Shown here piece after piece: positions 33,001-48,000 of a stretch of 64,000 nt of DNA (the first letter of the stretch is position 1; each line of letters opens with the position of its first letter). The DNA is from Lepidonotus clava (Eukaryota; Annelida; Polychaeta; Phyllodocida; Polynoidae). The stretch spans positions 37,860,792-37,924,791 of the forward strand of contig OW387135.1 of NCBI GenBank assembly GCA_936440205.1, given 5' to 3'. Under the pieces are notes generated by a model. It was not told the origin of the DNA, did not search any database, and worked only from the letters and a program-made list of their open reading frames with translations. The position numbers and the translations under genes are program-made.

Positions 33001-36000
33001 GTCATTATCACTTCTAAGTTCTTTATCTCTAAACCTAGTCTTTTGCTATGTCCATAGTTAAGTCTTTGTAAATTACTTATCCAGTAGAAAAGAGAAAACA
33101 TGACTTGAAAGGTAAAGAGGGAAGGGCGCTAACAGGAAATTCTGGTATTGCTGATTAACAATCATTAACAAAATAAATCATATTCCTTCTAATGTAAAAC
33201 CATATACATACTTTGTTTGCTACGGAGCTCCAACCCTCATTTTTGTACCTCTTTGATAAAGATTTTATTTCAAGAAAACATTCTAGAATACTGCTTTGTT
33301 AGGAGAGCCTTGTACTATTTTGTAACAAAGTGTTCAATTTTAAAACACTGTAATGCTCAATTAAGAACATTCAGACAAATTAAAAGAGTTATCTTTATAT
33401 TTGATTTGAAATCTTTAGAATAGGAACATAATGAAATCTTACTTGTTCTACTGATTATTTGGACGTAGTCGATCACCATGCTTCAAACGGTTTTCTTCAC
33501 ATTCCCTACAGTTTAAACTTCTTTTTTTCTGAAAACAGACACTCCCTTTTATAAATTTTACATCTATTCGTGAAATGGTTATAATATGTATTCATTTTTG
33601 CTGGTATAGGTATTTCCCACTTATAAGTACAATTATGCTTTATTTCGCTTTGCATTATAGTGACTGATCTATAAATACAGTTTAAATCCGCCATAGATAC
33701 AGTTTATCACTCCCTGAACATTGAGTGGTTTCGACGGAATTTCCGTGCATCAACCAGCCTATGCAGATGAGACGGACTGGCAATGCAACCTGGCGTTTTA
33801 TAATGCATACATTTGTCAATTGTGTGAACCTCAGCCAAACGTATTGCGATCGTATAGGACCACAATGTGCGACAAAATCAGATGCACCACTAAATAGAAT
33901 ACACTGGTGCCATTTCAAAGAGAATGAAAAAGACACAATGGCCGATTTTATCTTGCAGACGTCGCCCTCGGGTCACTGAGTGGCCAATTCATCAAATGAA
34001 CTTTCCTATTCGTTCCTCTTGTGGAAATGAATATGTTCTCGGCATACTGTTTATATTTATATTGACCATAGAATTCGTCGGCATAATCATTTATAATACA
34101 CTGAAACAGATGAATGGTAAATGTGAAAATAAAAGGGGTGTGGTCCATTGGGTGCTTTTCGCTGCATTGCTATCATACCGGATTGTGGACTGACATTTGG
34201 AATGATACAACTGTATGCACCGGTTGTAATGCCCATTAATATTCAATCTGTTGCTTAAATATGCTTTTATACGTGCTACATGTACATCATCTGCGTTTGT
34301 CAGAGCGAGGTCATCCTGCATTATCAATTTGAAAGCCACTTGTCGTTGATAAAATATCCAACGCTTGGTACTTTTGCCCAAATACGTGTATGTAAATATA
34401 TTCCCGTTTGTGCATTGAGGCATTTTTCTGAAAGGCCAATGCCCACCATTGAAAGTTCTCTTTTGATTCCGCTTCATAATCCCTCGAATTCCGTTCTAGT
34501 TTATCACGAATAGGCCAACAGTTCTATATATGATTGAATGTCTTGAAATCGCATATAATATATTATATTAAAAAAAATCTATTTACTATTTTGGAGAATT
34601 GGTAAAAACTTCGGTTGAAATTAAATATTGTTTAAATCATACTCATTGTAGCGTGGTTGGTCAAAAAGGTTGTATGCAAAAGAGAGAATTATTCAGCATT
34701 TCAACATTTTATCACCATCCATTTCATTTACATGGATTACCCGTGGTATGTATGTTACACTACCTGGAAATGTTATATGCGTATCTTAAATACTCTTTGC
34801 TATTTTTATAGTATACACGTCAGAATAATATAGACCTAGGTGCTACAGACAAAACATTACCATCATCCGCCTTCAACCAAGACCAAACAATATAGTCAAA
34901 ATTTGAAACAGGTTAACCAGAATAGTTGTGGATGGAACATTATTTTTTTGCCTATCATCTTTATTTTCAGTTAGCATCAGCTATATGAATCTTAAAAATT
35001 ATCTCTTAAAATGCCCTCCACCCTTATTATATCGTGAAAAAATGGACAACATCATTCGACAATTCGACAATTCTTAGTAGTAGCTACTTCCTTATTATAC
35101 ATGAATGATATCATAAACATGATATAGGCTACATAGGTAGCCTTGGTATGTGGTGTCCACTATAGTGCAGCATGCCAGTACGTACCCCGGGGTACAAACA
35201 CTTGCTCCCAACAACACGTTGGAGTGGAGGAATAAGTCCTGACAATGCGCAGAAACTGTATTTTTACATAGATTACAGAATGAGTACTTAACTGCCCCCA
35301 TGAGTCCCTTGCGAGACGCCTGTACTATTTTGGCAGTATTTCAGACTAAACTGGGATCGAGGCTTGCCTGATCGACAAGTCTATTGCTTCGATATAGTGT
35401 AGGTGACTTATTTGATTATGTAATTGTGGCATGTACTTCTAATAGAATCTGATGTGCACGCAGACTGAATCAAGGTCCAGTGATTATGTTAGAGGAAAAG
35501 TGCATATCAGAATGGAGCACTCTTCTTTCATTGAAATGAGACATAATGTAAAGGGAATATGCTATTTAAGTACATGTATATTTTCTTGGCTTTGGAGATC
35601 TTAAATGTTTCGTCGGCGCACTGTTTGAAACTTTTCTGTGACATTTTATCTTATATCGCACCCTAACATTTTCAATGAAGGTCCATTCTGGAAAATTGTC
35701 CATTTCTCAACAAGGCTTAAGTATAGGGATCATAATAATGCGATCTTTGATTTGTCCAAAAACTAACATTAAGCACACACTACCTTGATATTCAGTGAGC
35801 TTCTAAAGCAGACTCATCATAGTATAAGAACACATCATATTGCATTAAAATAAACATATTAAAGTCAGAAGGTCTGCTTCCCTAAAATGTTGACGAACAA
35901 AATATTTACCCAATTGATTTTAAGGGAAATGGCACCATTATAGATCTAAAGCTGAGATTTTGTTGAAACTAAGAGAAATACCCAATAAATGTGTTTAGCG

Positions 36001-39000
36001 TCCAAAAATGGATAAAATAAATTAGGGGGTCACCGCACTAACTTTTTATCTACAGCTGGATAATATGTGCATAATTCCTTCCAAACTAAGGTTTTGTAAG
36101 GCCATATTCACAGGTACTATTTTTGGGAAAACATTCATACTAATCCTCAAATAAACAATCTAATCACTCAAATCCCAAGCTAAGACAAATGTTAACTTTA
36201 TGCATGGCCAGGAATTTTTTTTTTTTCACTGCATTTCAAACAATTTTCCTTATAGATAAATTTAGTAAAACAGTCAAATTTCTGATAAGAAAGTCCACAC
36301 ACACACGCAAATTTGAAAAATCGATCAAAATGACACATAATGTGCGGTGGACTGTTAGCTTTCATTTGAAGAAACCATGGGGTCATCGCATGAATTTGGC
36401 TAGAAAAATTGTCTACCTGCAAGTCTGGAATTAACCCACCAGGTCTATAATGTTTTAATGGTCCCTAAACCTATAAAAATACAAAATATCCTAAAGTATC
36501 ATATTCTAATATTGTTCCCCACATCATAAGGATTGGGTAACTGCTTACTGTGTGAGGATCGTATAAATATTAACAAAGTTATAACCATTAGTGCACTGCC
36601 CCCTCCCCACCTCCCACAGGCAGCATGCAGAGTCACTGATCACCACACTCCACTGACCTCGAAAAGGGGAAGCTTAACCACAGCTGTACCTGGTTGGAAT
36701 GCTACTGATGTTGTTCGCTTATGAGATGGATGGCATGAACTGTATGGATGGAATGACTATTTACTTGTATCTTCAGGATGTCTCAATGGATATAATAAAA
36801 TTACCTCTTGCCAAGTGTGTATTCTTTGTATGGGATTGAACCCCCTTACTTAGAGTCTCTACCATGGCCACTTATGAACGAAATGAACATTCAAAGTAAG
36901 ATCTATTCAGATTAACAATGAAGAGCTAGCTAACATAACGAATAGTGACAAAGAACTTCCCCAACCATTATTACAATTGTCTTTATCTAATTATCATCAA
37001 GTTGCAAGCGAGTAAATCACCTGCTATTAACATCACACAGTCTGCAAAACATCGAACATGTCCCCAATAAGATGCAAGCAAGACTAAATATTATACCATT
37101 CAATCAACGTATGATAAGTAAAGTATAATAACACCAGTCTAGCTCAAGATCATATCTCTGGATTTAATAAGAATTTCTCGAAAATTCTTTCAGTTCCTGA
37201 TAGTAAAATCCCTCCTTTGTAAATGGGGCTCCTGTGGGAATTTACCACAAGTCTCATGTCTGCATATTTGCGATTGTGAAATCACTAAAGAATTTGACAC
37301 AAGGCAACATGGGAAGCTTTTTGGTAGTTTGACTGTAAGTAGTATACAGAAAAGGGATATTGCTACTTGCCACGTGAGTTGTAACGAGACGACCCCCACG
37401 TTCACCTTAGATGGCTATCTTTTATAATACCATACTCTTTTCCCACAGGCTGACATGGTTACTGCTATTCTGCATAGCTGTAGGTGGACTCCTTTATTTG
37501 GTGATTGGTCAGATTCTACTGTTCATGACCTACCCAAAGTCAGTAAACATAGACGTCATCTCCCCCGAGAAAATGCTCTTCCCCGCTGTCACTCTCTGCA
37601 ACCAGAACACTCTCAGGTAGGAATTCCTGCTCTTTTCTCCTTTTTGTACTGACTGCGGGTAAATCTATTGACTGCAAATCACTTATCATATCAGAGATAT
37701 AAGTATACTTTCCAGAAGCATAAATACAATCGTTGTTATTTTTACAGAGGCATAACAGCCAATTTAGGTGTATATTGCCTTATGGCTCAAGGACAATGTT
37801 AATTTTGTTGGTAACTCTAGCTACATGAGACCTACACAAATTTTACTAAACCATACACGACATCGACTGACCCTGGCCATAACCGTCTGTAAGCTCGGAT
37901 GGGGTCTTACTATTAGGTAACTTTGTCAGGATATGCAGCGGAAGATTAAATAATCATGTCTGTTATAATTTTGTCGTTTCTCTCTTTTGACAGGCAGTCC
38001 GTGGCCGTACAAAAAGGGTTGTATGACAGTCTGACCAGAGACTTCCAGAAACTGAAACTCCCGAAAGGTTTAAGAAAAACGGACAACGGTAAATGTCAGC
38101 TTTTTGTCACTGTACTGGGAATATGAAACATCTAAGAATTATAGTCTGCTTTCTACTGTGCACTTCGCTCTTGCAATTTCCTGCATGGTTGCAACCGGCT
38201 GCAACACTACCACCACTCGCCGCTTTAAAGAGAAAAAAAACATTTTCCAAAATGTAAGGGGCCATCCCTTAAGGCCCATTATGTCTATACGAATATTTCC
38301 AAAAGTTTCAATCTCATGAAATTCAAACGAATACATCCAACATGTTCGCATTGTTTGCAAGGGTTCTCTGCGATCAGGATTTCGAATATCCAATGGAAGG
38401 GCTACGCCAAGCCTCATTTTCCCAGGGGATTCGGAAAATCGGAATGGGTTCCAGGGGAATAATTATGATGGGGTTCCAACAAAATCTATTTGGGTTTAAA
38501 GCACACCTTAGTTGGTCCAAACTGAATCTGAATGGGTGTCGAGTATAGATTTGAAAGGCTGTCAGTGAAATCTGAAAATCTTAAAACTTTTACCAAATTT
38601 TCAATTTTTGAAATCCTAGGACTAAAATCTCTTGGAGATATAAGGGGTCGAATAAAGGCTAAGAGGCCTGACTGCATAGGGTGGCAATGAATATTCTACA
38701 AATAGTTTACTACATAATCCACATGTCAGTAAAATTACCACTTCCTTAATCTACGTTTTCAGAGACAGGCTGTGAGGACACATTTCTGGGCTATGTAAAC
38801 ACGAATCTGACCGGCGGTGACCGTGCCTCAGACACGGTGATCCACGGGGTGACCCTGGACGTGTGCCAAGCCCTGTGCGTCCAGTGGCCACAGGGAACCT
38901 GTAACAGCATCCTCTATGAAGCCGACAATAAGGTGTGCACCCTTACCAAGTACCTGGCCACGTCTAAGGCGGTGCAAATTGTACAGCAGCAAGGGGTTGA

Positions 39001-42000
39001 TTTCCTCAGCAGGGACCGATGTGAAAGTAAGTATGCTAATATACTGCTCACAGTAGTCAGCATCTTGCTTTCTCTCCCTTTCCCTTTTTACACTTGACAC
39101 GGACCCCCTCATTATGACAGGGAACCTAAACATGGAGTACCAGCAATTTCGAAGTATACTCTATCATCTCGAAGGTTTGGCGCGTGAAGATTTCTATGTA
39201 TAGTCACACTTTGTATAGGGACGCCAGTTGCTGAATTTCGCAATTCAAATGGACACTCAATATGTGACCCAGCATAGGTAAAGGAGTCACCATGCAGAAA
39301 TTCAACATAGGAAAGGATGTTCTGCATTGGCTTTTAGACGATGCCAGATGTATCAAACTACGTTTATTATCAAGTAGATTAAAGGCTCATAACTTCAGGA
39401 CTCCTGGTATCATTGGAAATCCAAAGGTTGCTCATTCTTCAGTATTTTATTGAGATATCTAATACTCAGATAGCGTTTTTCTGGTAAATTGATAAATGCT
39501 TTCTAAGATACTTTCCTGGACAGAACTTCGGATCTAGAAACTACTCTCTCGTTCTGCTTGGACAGAAAATATCTTTGGATCATGGCTTTATCATTTACAG
39601 AATGTGACAAATTTGAAAGAGATTGCAGTCAAGACATAAAATTGCTCTGACATATTTTATGAATGCTTTCACTTTTCCTTAACAAGCTTTTACTATTCCT
39701 TAACTAACATCATGTTTGTGGCAAATAGAGATATGGCAAATAGAGATATGGAAAAACTTCTTTTTAAAGAATTGTAAAGAATACTGTTTCTCCTTCATCA
39801 TGTATAGCTGTGTTCAATGATACTTTATAATATGATGGTTCATAGATTTTGTAAATATTGATTCATCCGTTGATTGCTTTTTGCTACAAACATCTTACAT
39901 AGGTTAGCTGAATTCTACACAAAAAGTTGGAATAAGACTTTCTTATAACAATGATTTTCATGAAATTACTCAGCACGAGACATCACCCCTCGGAACACCC
40001 TTTCCCCCTGTAGAGTCACATAATTACGATGAATCAGAACAGAAAAGCTCTATAAGTATGTTATGTGTTCTGTTCAGGTTGGTAAATCCCATTTCTATTA
40101 GGGGTGATAATCATGATACATCCTTGCTTGAACTTACATAGTAGTAGATTAAGATTATTGGATATCGTATACTCAGAACAGCATATCGCGAGTAGAACCA
40201 ATCATTAGGTTAATCTCTTTCACAATTGCTAATGGATCCAAAATATAACAGTTATCAACTAAGTCTTGTTGTGCTCCGACCTATATGACAGAAGCGATTA
40301 AATAGTTTTAGTCACATATTAAACACTGTGACCCATCATTAATGTTGATCCATATGGCATGGCCATGCAGCCATGTGGACGCCGACCAAATCGTTGTATA
40401 CCCTGTCATGGTATGAATCATATGTATGTCATTAAATGATTGCATATAGTGATCAGGGAATTGTTTGCCCTAAGGATTTCGATATTTTGCAGCAGGCCTA
40501 TCTAAACCAAACAAGGAGAGAAATTATTTCGATGGCATATTACGTAATGATGGACTGACACAATTCATTTATTCTGCTAGGCCGTTAGCATAGTATTAAA
40601 CAATACGAACACCACATTATATGGGAGCATATTTGGGAAAAGGTACCTAATGACATATTTGGCCACCCTGTGGCCGCTAGTTCTGGAGGTTTGTTCTTAT
40701 CATGAAACAATCACTTAACATGCAGCTAAAAGTTATGTTTTATAATGTTTCTGAAGTCTCAAGGATTCTTCTACTCTTTGTTTTATCATTCTACGACATT
40801 TAGTTCCTTCACAATTTTATGTACAATACAGGCCATTATGCTCAATTTGGGCCAAATATGGCAGTATCTGGTAGAAATTGACTCTTTGTTACATTAATCA
40901 TGAAATATATGGGGAAATAACTATTTTTTAAGTTATTTTGTGAAAAATTTTGACTTACATGAAATTTTTTAAAGATTCTCATGACATTTACTAAAAAATC
41001 AAAATTTCATAAGCAATGCATCATGGGAAAATCAAAATGGAACGTTTTTAGCAGAATTTCTGCGCAGAATTTAGGTTAGTGAGTTACCATGGTTACGGTA
41101 AAAAGAATATAAAAAATGAAAAGAACATTTTTTCACAGGTAATGTAGAAAATGTTTTTACCTTCTCAAAACTGAAAACAGTAAGTGGAACAAGCACTCCT
41201 GTCAATAGTTATGGCACTTTTAATATTCTCAGAAATAAGAAAACTTAATTTCTTGATAAACATAAGAAACTTTAAGTCGCCATAACATGGACGTAACAAC
41301 AGCAATTGGGAATAAGGGGTTCTCAATGTACAAGAGGTGGGTAGGCTCATACATGTTTATCTCAGGTTCTATCAGGAATATTTCAAAATGGTTTGCAGCA
41401 TTTGAAAGAGTAGGTTCTCTACAATAAGAATAATGCTGACACATTTCCCCATGTTTCATGTGATTTTGTGACCTCATTAATTGGCATTAGGTACCTTTTC
41501 CCAAATACGCTCCCATATTTAATCACTAAGAATAGTAAATGCGCATGCAGAAGTATACCACTATAACGTTGATATCATAATACATGTTTAATATACGAAA
41601 CGGAAAAAACAGATGAAACACATAGGAGAGAATATTTCAGATTGCATATTGACCATAACCTCTGAAAGAGCCAACTAAGCATTGTTACATGATCATAGAG
41701 ATTACCATGTTTAAGATATATATGTATTGTCGATGCAATGTAGATGAATACCTTGGCACGGGAGATTACCATGACAACCTCATTATAATATAAAGTATCA
41801 CAATAGATTATGTTATAAATCAATTTATCAGTATTTCAGTGTATAAATGATCATATTTGACTCACTGCAATAAATACTTAATATGTAAGGTCATCAATCG
41901 TACCCTATGACGTCAATTCAATTATGTTTACATTTGTAAATGAACACATGAATAAGCACATAACAAAAGCCGTATTCCACATACCGCAAGTGCGGGCCAC

Positions 42001-45000
42001 CGAAAATGACCCTCGCCATGGTAACGTTCTATACCGGCGGCCCATACTTTCGGGCCACTTTCGGCTGCCAAAAGTGCCGTATATCGGCCGCCGAAAGTCC
42101 ACTATCAGCCACTGAAAGCCCACTATCGGCGACCAGCACAAAATTGGCAGGAAAAATTTACCAACATGACTTGTTCGTAAATATTATCGCCAAGGCCACC
42201 GATAATACATCGGCACTGACGAAAGAGCTGCGGCGGACTATCGGTGGCCCACTTTCGGCATGTGGAATACGGCCGTAACATCCAACTGTCCTAATGCCAT
42301 AGCTCCTCATCCTACCCTGTACACTGCCGTCTTCCAGCCTTCCCCGACGTGCGCTGCTCCTTTGAGGCCGGTCTGTGCGACTTTCAACAGGACGTGGGCG
42401 ACGACTGGCAGCGGCAGAAGGAGTCCCCTTATCGGGAGAACACGGGCCCACGTGAAGACCACACTTCTGGCCAAGGTAGGGCTGCTTTTTTATGATTATG
42501 GTTTAATGTTGATATAGAAACAATAACCTGTTTTCCGTGTTGTACATGCAGTATTTAGAATACCTTTCTATCCAAATGGATTTTTCATGAACAATAATTG
42601 TTGATCACAATTTTTCATGAACAATTGATGGCAGTATACTAACCAAGGTTAATGTTAGCTGAACATTAGATACCTTATAGCCCTTATACACTGTGTGAAT
42701 AGAAAAAGGTTATGGCAATGGACTTTACATAAATGCAGCAAAGATGCATGTATCAAATCAATCCCTGTCCCAATGCCCGTAGGGTTCTACTTGTACCTGC
42801 ACGTGGACCAGAACCGGACCGCCTCCTTCTCCTCGCCGCTCATCTCGGCGCCCAACAGGTCCCGCTGTGTGGAGTTTTACTACCACATGTACGGCCTGGA
42901 CCAGGGCCGCCTCGAGCTCTACGTACGGTACGGCGACGGCAGCAGGGACCTCGTGTGGCAACGTAACGGGCCGCAGGGCAACACATGGCGACGGGGCTTC
43001 CTCAACATCACATCCGAGCTCTTTCAACTCCAGTTTCAGGGCACGGGCACCAAGGGTTTAAGGGACTACATGGCCATCGACGACATCCGGATAGCTGACT
43101 GCACGCGCTTTGGTGAGTAATAGCGAGCTTGAGCAGCTTTACTGTCCCCAGAAATGGCAGTAAGCGGTCGACGGCCTGTTCACTGAAAATGCAGCATCAT
43201 GGACAGATATAACCCTTTTCTTTGCAATAGACCTTGTGCAGACCCGGTCACGTGACCATAGTGGTTGATCACCGTGTGATCACCATAATTATGCATACTT
43301 TTGTAATGATATTGAAGAGGTATCTTTTCAAAGTCCTTCGTCCGCCGTGTCTTGATCCTGTTGGCCCTACCTATTTGAACCACATTAATTTTGTGGGATT
43401 CTCGCAACAACTTGTCCCGCCGTATGCCCCACACTGTGCCACACGCATACATGTATAGTAAGTAGTATACCAAATTGGGAATTTGGAGCTTGTCACGTAT
43501 ACTTATTCATTGTGTACATGTCTTACTGCAGACCTGCTAAATGTAACACAAGATGGTGACATGGAATGAAGCCATCCTCAATTCCTTAACTTTGCATTCA
43601 TTTTGTTTATTTGATATAGAATAGCACTTTTTGGAGCAGTGTATTTCTTACCTTGGTTGAGTGAAGCAGCAAATTTTATGCCATTTTGAAATGAAATCTT
43701 CTCACTTATTCACTCACTTGCAGCTGAAAGATGACTCGTGACCTTTACTTGTTAACACTCTCATAATGGGTCCTGTTGAGGCTGGTAGTCCCCCTGGCCC
43801 CCTCCCTACCTTTTATTCATTTACTTGTCTGCTTGTCATGTATCAGGGTCTAATTGTAAGCGGCACAAGAGTGGGAGAGACTACACGGGAACCATCGCCA
43901 TGACCAAGTCAGGCAAGAGGTGTCGACGCTGGGCTGACGTGCGGCAAACCCCCCTCAACCGACTTTACTTTCCCGACGAGTCACTGGAGCAGTCGCTCAA
44001 CTATTGCAGAAACCCCGGCATCCTAGAGAATGCCTCAGAACCCTGGTGTTTCTATGGGAGTGGGCTCGACGATTGGGAAACGTGCGACGTTCCATTCTGT
44101 TGTAAGTGATTATATTCATACATACATACATACATACATACATACATACATACATACATACATACATACATACATACATACACGTAAATACCTTTATATA
44201 TATAAAAAAAAAAAATGTTTATTAGAGAGTTCTATTAGATTTCAAGTTTAGATTTTTAGATGCACACTGCATGGGTTCGTTGGTATTCATTTTTACTTGA
44301 CTGACACAAGTCCAATCACTTTTCCATGCAATGTAGCAAACGATACATTAAACTTGCAACTTATTAAATGATTTGTTGCACAATCAAAATTCCTTTTCCA
44401 CGCGTTTTGTCCAGCGACGAGTTGCTGATCAACAAATCACAAGTAAATATAATTAAAAGAGTTGCATGCATGTTGATCAAATTTACAATCGTAATGGATA
44501 TCTTACCAATATATCACCCCTATACAACCAGTTATAATGTTGTTATCGTATAGCGTGTATCAAGGATGAGTTCGCGTGTCAGAACGAGAAGTGTGTGCCC
44601 AGAGAACGTCTGTGTGACGGCGGCGACGACTGCGGCGACTCCTCGGACGAGTCCGACCAAACGTGTAGTAAGTCGTAGTTAGTTCTCTACGTTTTATTAA
44701 TTTATTTCCTGTTATTGTTGTTGTCGTTGTTGTTGATTTTGGTGGCGCTGCTGGTGGTGTTGCAAAAGCCACATTCATAATAAAATCTAATTTCATAGAA
44801 TCTGATACTGTTTTATTGCCCAAAGCGACAGGTATCTATTAGTGAATAACATTTAAATTTTCAACTCAAATTCAATAAACGCTCCAAAAATGGAGTGCAT
44901 GGCAGAACAACGGTACCTTCGTGATACCATAACTTAATTTTGCAGCCAAATCGCCGTCCTGCAACTTTGAATCGCCCTTCATTTGCGGCTACACGTTGGA

Positions 45001-48000
45001 CCAGAAAGAGGACTACGCCTGGCAGTTTAACAATGGCTCCACGGCCTCCTACGGCACCGGGCCCATCACGGACGACACCAACCGGTTGGCTGATGGTAAG
45101 TTTTGATTTCGTTTACATTGTCACCTAGCGACATCAGCCTCATTGGCATCCCACATCTTTGAATCCACCAATGAGACGAGTTAAAGCTCCATATGTAATA
45201 TTTGGACGCCATTTGTTTATTGTTCATAGATTGATGTGCACAACTGTACTGCTTTCTGATTTTGGTATTAAATCAACAGTGTCATATCATGACACTGTCT
45301 TAGGGATATGCCTGTGAGTAGTGATCTCCAGTTCAATGATATAACATGAGCCTGCTATTTAGGCTTTGCTTGGACACATGCAACGGAACATTCTTCAATT
45401 CCAGATAACACCTTATAACATTTCATTAACATATAGCAAATAATGAACAACCATGCATGGGGAACATGAAAATAGAAAATAATAGCTTTTTAGTTACCAT
45501 GGTAACCGAATCTTCAAATAATTGTATTGTTGCTCGTAGGAAAAAATTACCCATCTGCCCATTTCCTGCAAAATCGTTTTGTTTTGGCACTTTGATTTGT
45601 GATTCGAGAAGAAATCAAATAAGCTGAAAAGAAATCAAGACACAGACCTTCCCATCAGACTTTCAACTTTTCAATTTGTCGATTTGTTGTGACCTACCTC
45701 GATAGTTGACCACCCATTCATCATGCGACAAAAAGAACATGTCAGTGTGAAACTAATTAGGTGAAAAAAAATCACTACCTATATCTCTGCACAGGCGGCT
45801 ACGTGTACGTGGACTCGACGGCCGGCTATGAGGGGAACCTCGCCCGTCTCACGTCACCCACCACCACCATCACCTCCGGCTGCCTCAGCTTTAGGTATGG
45901 ACCCCCACCTCAAGTCAAACTATTCAAAGCAATAAATCTGTGTGCGAAGTCACTTGTAATTCCTTTTTCACATATATTGATATATGACTACTCATTACAC
46001 GATGGTCTCCATTTTTTCATGCAGTAGTCTCAAACATGACCCATGATGCAAATCTCTAAGGGCTTATATCTACTCTGATGTCACCAATCCCATTTGTCAA
46101 ATATGAAGTCACTTAGTTTTCATATAAATCAACAATATAGCTATTATTTTTTCTGAGAAGAGGAATATCATGGAATATGTGGGGTATTTACCAGCTCAAC
46201 AATAATGTGTGCATTATAGTCATGGTTACAAAGTTGAAGTCTTATTTGGAACCATGATGTATACGTTCTTCTCGTTTCTTCCATCAATTTGTTCTATAAC
46301 ATAGTTCCGTCACTATAGAATGATAGCGACTCATTTATAAGAGGATTGCATTAGTTCCTTCTGCCAATTTGTCACATTGCCATATCCAACTTCCAATATG
46401 AGATGATGATTACTCCACTCAGTTCACGTTAATAATTATGGTGCACTATAAGTTAACACTGTACAATAGTACAACATTATGATAAATAGCATCGGTCTCA
46501 CTCTGTAACATACAATGACAAAATTATATCACAAAGCACAGTAATGTGTTAAAAAACATATTATAAGTAACCCCCACACCCCCATTTCTCTTCAGGTACC
46601 ACATGTTCGGCGACCACATCGGGTCCCTCCACGTGCTGGTGGCTGCCCCAGTGACCGGCCAGACCTACCAGCTGTGGCAGGTGTCCACTGGAGGAGGGGA
46701 CGTGTGGCAGCAGCAGAACGTCACCCTGGAGCACGCAGGGTGGGACCTGGGGGACAGCTTCTCCTTCGTCTTCGAGGCTAGGAGGGGTAACGGTACCAGG
46801 GGAGACATAGCCCTGGACCGGGTGGTCTTCGCCCCGGGCACGTGCCCAGAGCACACTCAAGGTGGGTCAGGGTGGACATGTGTTAAAGAACTTATTGGGA
46901 TTCTGATTGTAGAAAAACATCATAGTCTTTGTCTCCATAGTGGTCCCTGTGAGTTCCACTTCATGCAGTTAAAAGCATGACATTGTATCGCCATGGACAG
47001 TAGTCGATCTAGTCCTTAAAGGACAGGGGCAGGGTTTGCTGGTAAATACAGTCATTTACACAGTAACCTACATATAACGCCTGCCACCCATCTGTACCTT
47101 TAGCTAATTCGCCACCATTGATTGGGTGATCACATTTATCAGGTTATGTGTGGTGTATTGAGTCTCTACATGCACAGGCCTCCCAGACTAGGAATGACCA
47201 GGCTGTGTATTGCATCATATACCACTTCCTCTCCAACTTCCTGTCATTGGAAATCCAAAGTATACACTAGGTGGCACCACTTAATAGATCTTTTGCATTC
47301 ATTTTTGAGTCATCACATTGGTTTATTTCTTTATGTTTCAATATTGATAAAGGTAACCAAGTGTCCCTAGGTTAACACTCTCCAAGCAGATATTTAGTTT
47401 TTCATTATTCATATATTCTCAAATTTCATTATATTGAAATTTAGGATCATTGGAGTGGTTCTAGAATCAGACTTGCATGAGATATAATTTTTTTTTTTTT
47501 TCCTTTTTTCAAAAGTTTATGTTTTGACTGCTGGTAATCTCCAAACAGGTTTTTATCACTCTCCAAGCAGATTTTAGGTTTACAATCTCCATGCAGATGT
47601 TCAGTTTCAATTTCTTTTTTTTTTTGCATCAAATTTATATGTTTTGACTGCTCGTAAGCTACAAATAGATTTTCATCACTCTCCAAGCAGACTTTAAGGC
47701 TCACACTCTCCAAGCAGATGTTTGGTTTTCAATTATTTTTTTTTTTGCGTCAAGTTTAAATGTTTTGACTGCTGGTAATGTGTAAACAGGTTTCATCACT
47801 CTCCAAGCAGATTGTAAGATGTACACTCTCCAAGCAGATGTTTCGTTTTCAAATTGTTATTTTTGCATCAAGTTTATGTTTTCACTGCTGGTAATCTCCA
47901 AATAGGTTCTCATCACTCTCCAATCAGATTTTAAGGCTGACACTCTCCAAGCAGATGCTTGGTTTTCAAAATTTTCTTGTGGCATCAAGTTTAAATTTTT

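Larger units (their letters stand above)
39027..42337 (+). other. Intron 4 with two mobile elements
   Basis: Holds the second 895-bp TIR element (40,622-41,515) and a 305-bp MITE (41,969-42,273) that ends 64 bp before exon 5. No additional exon is required by phase. Confidence 0.65.
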
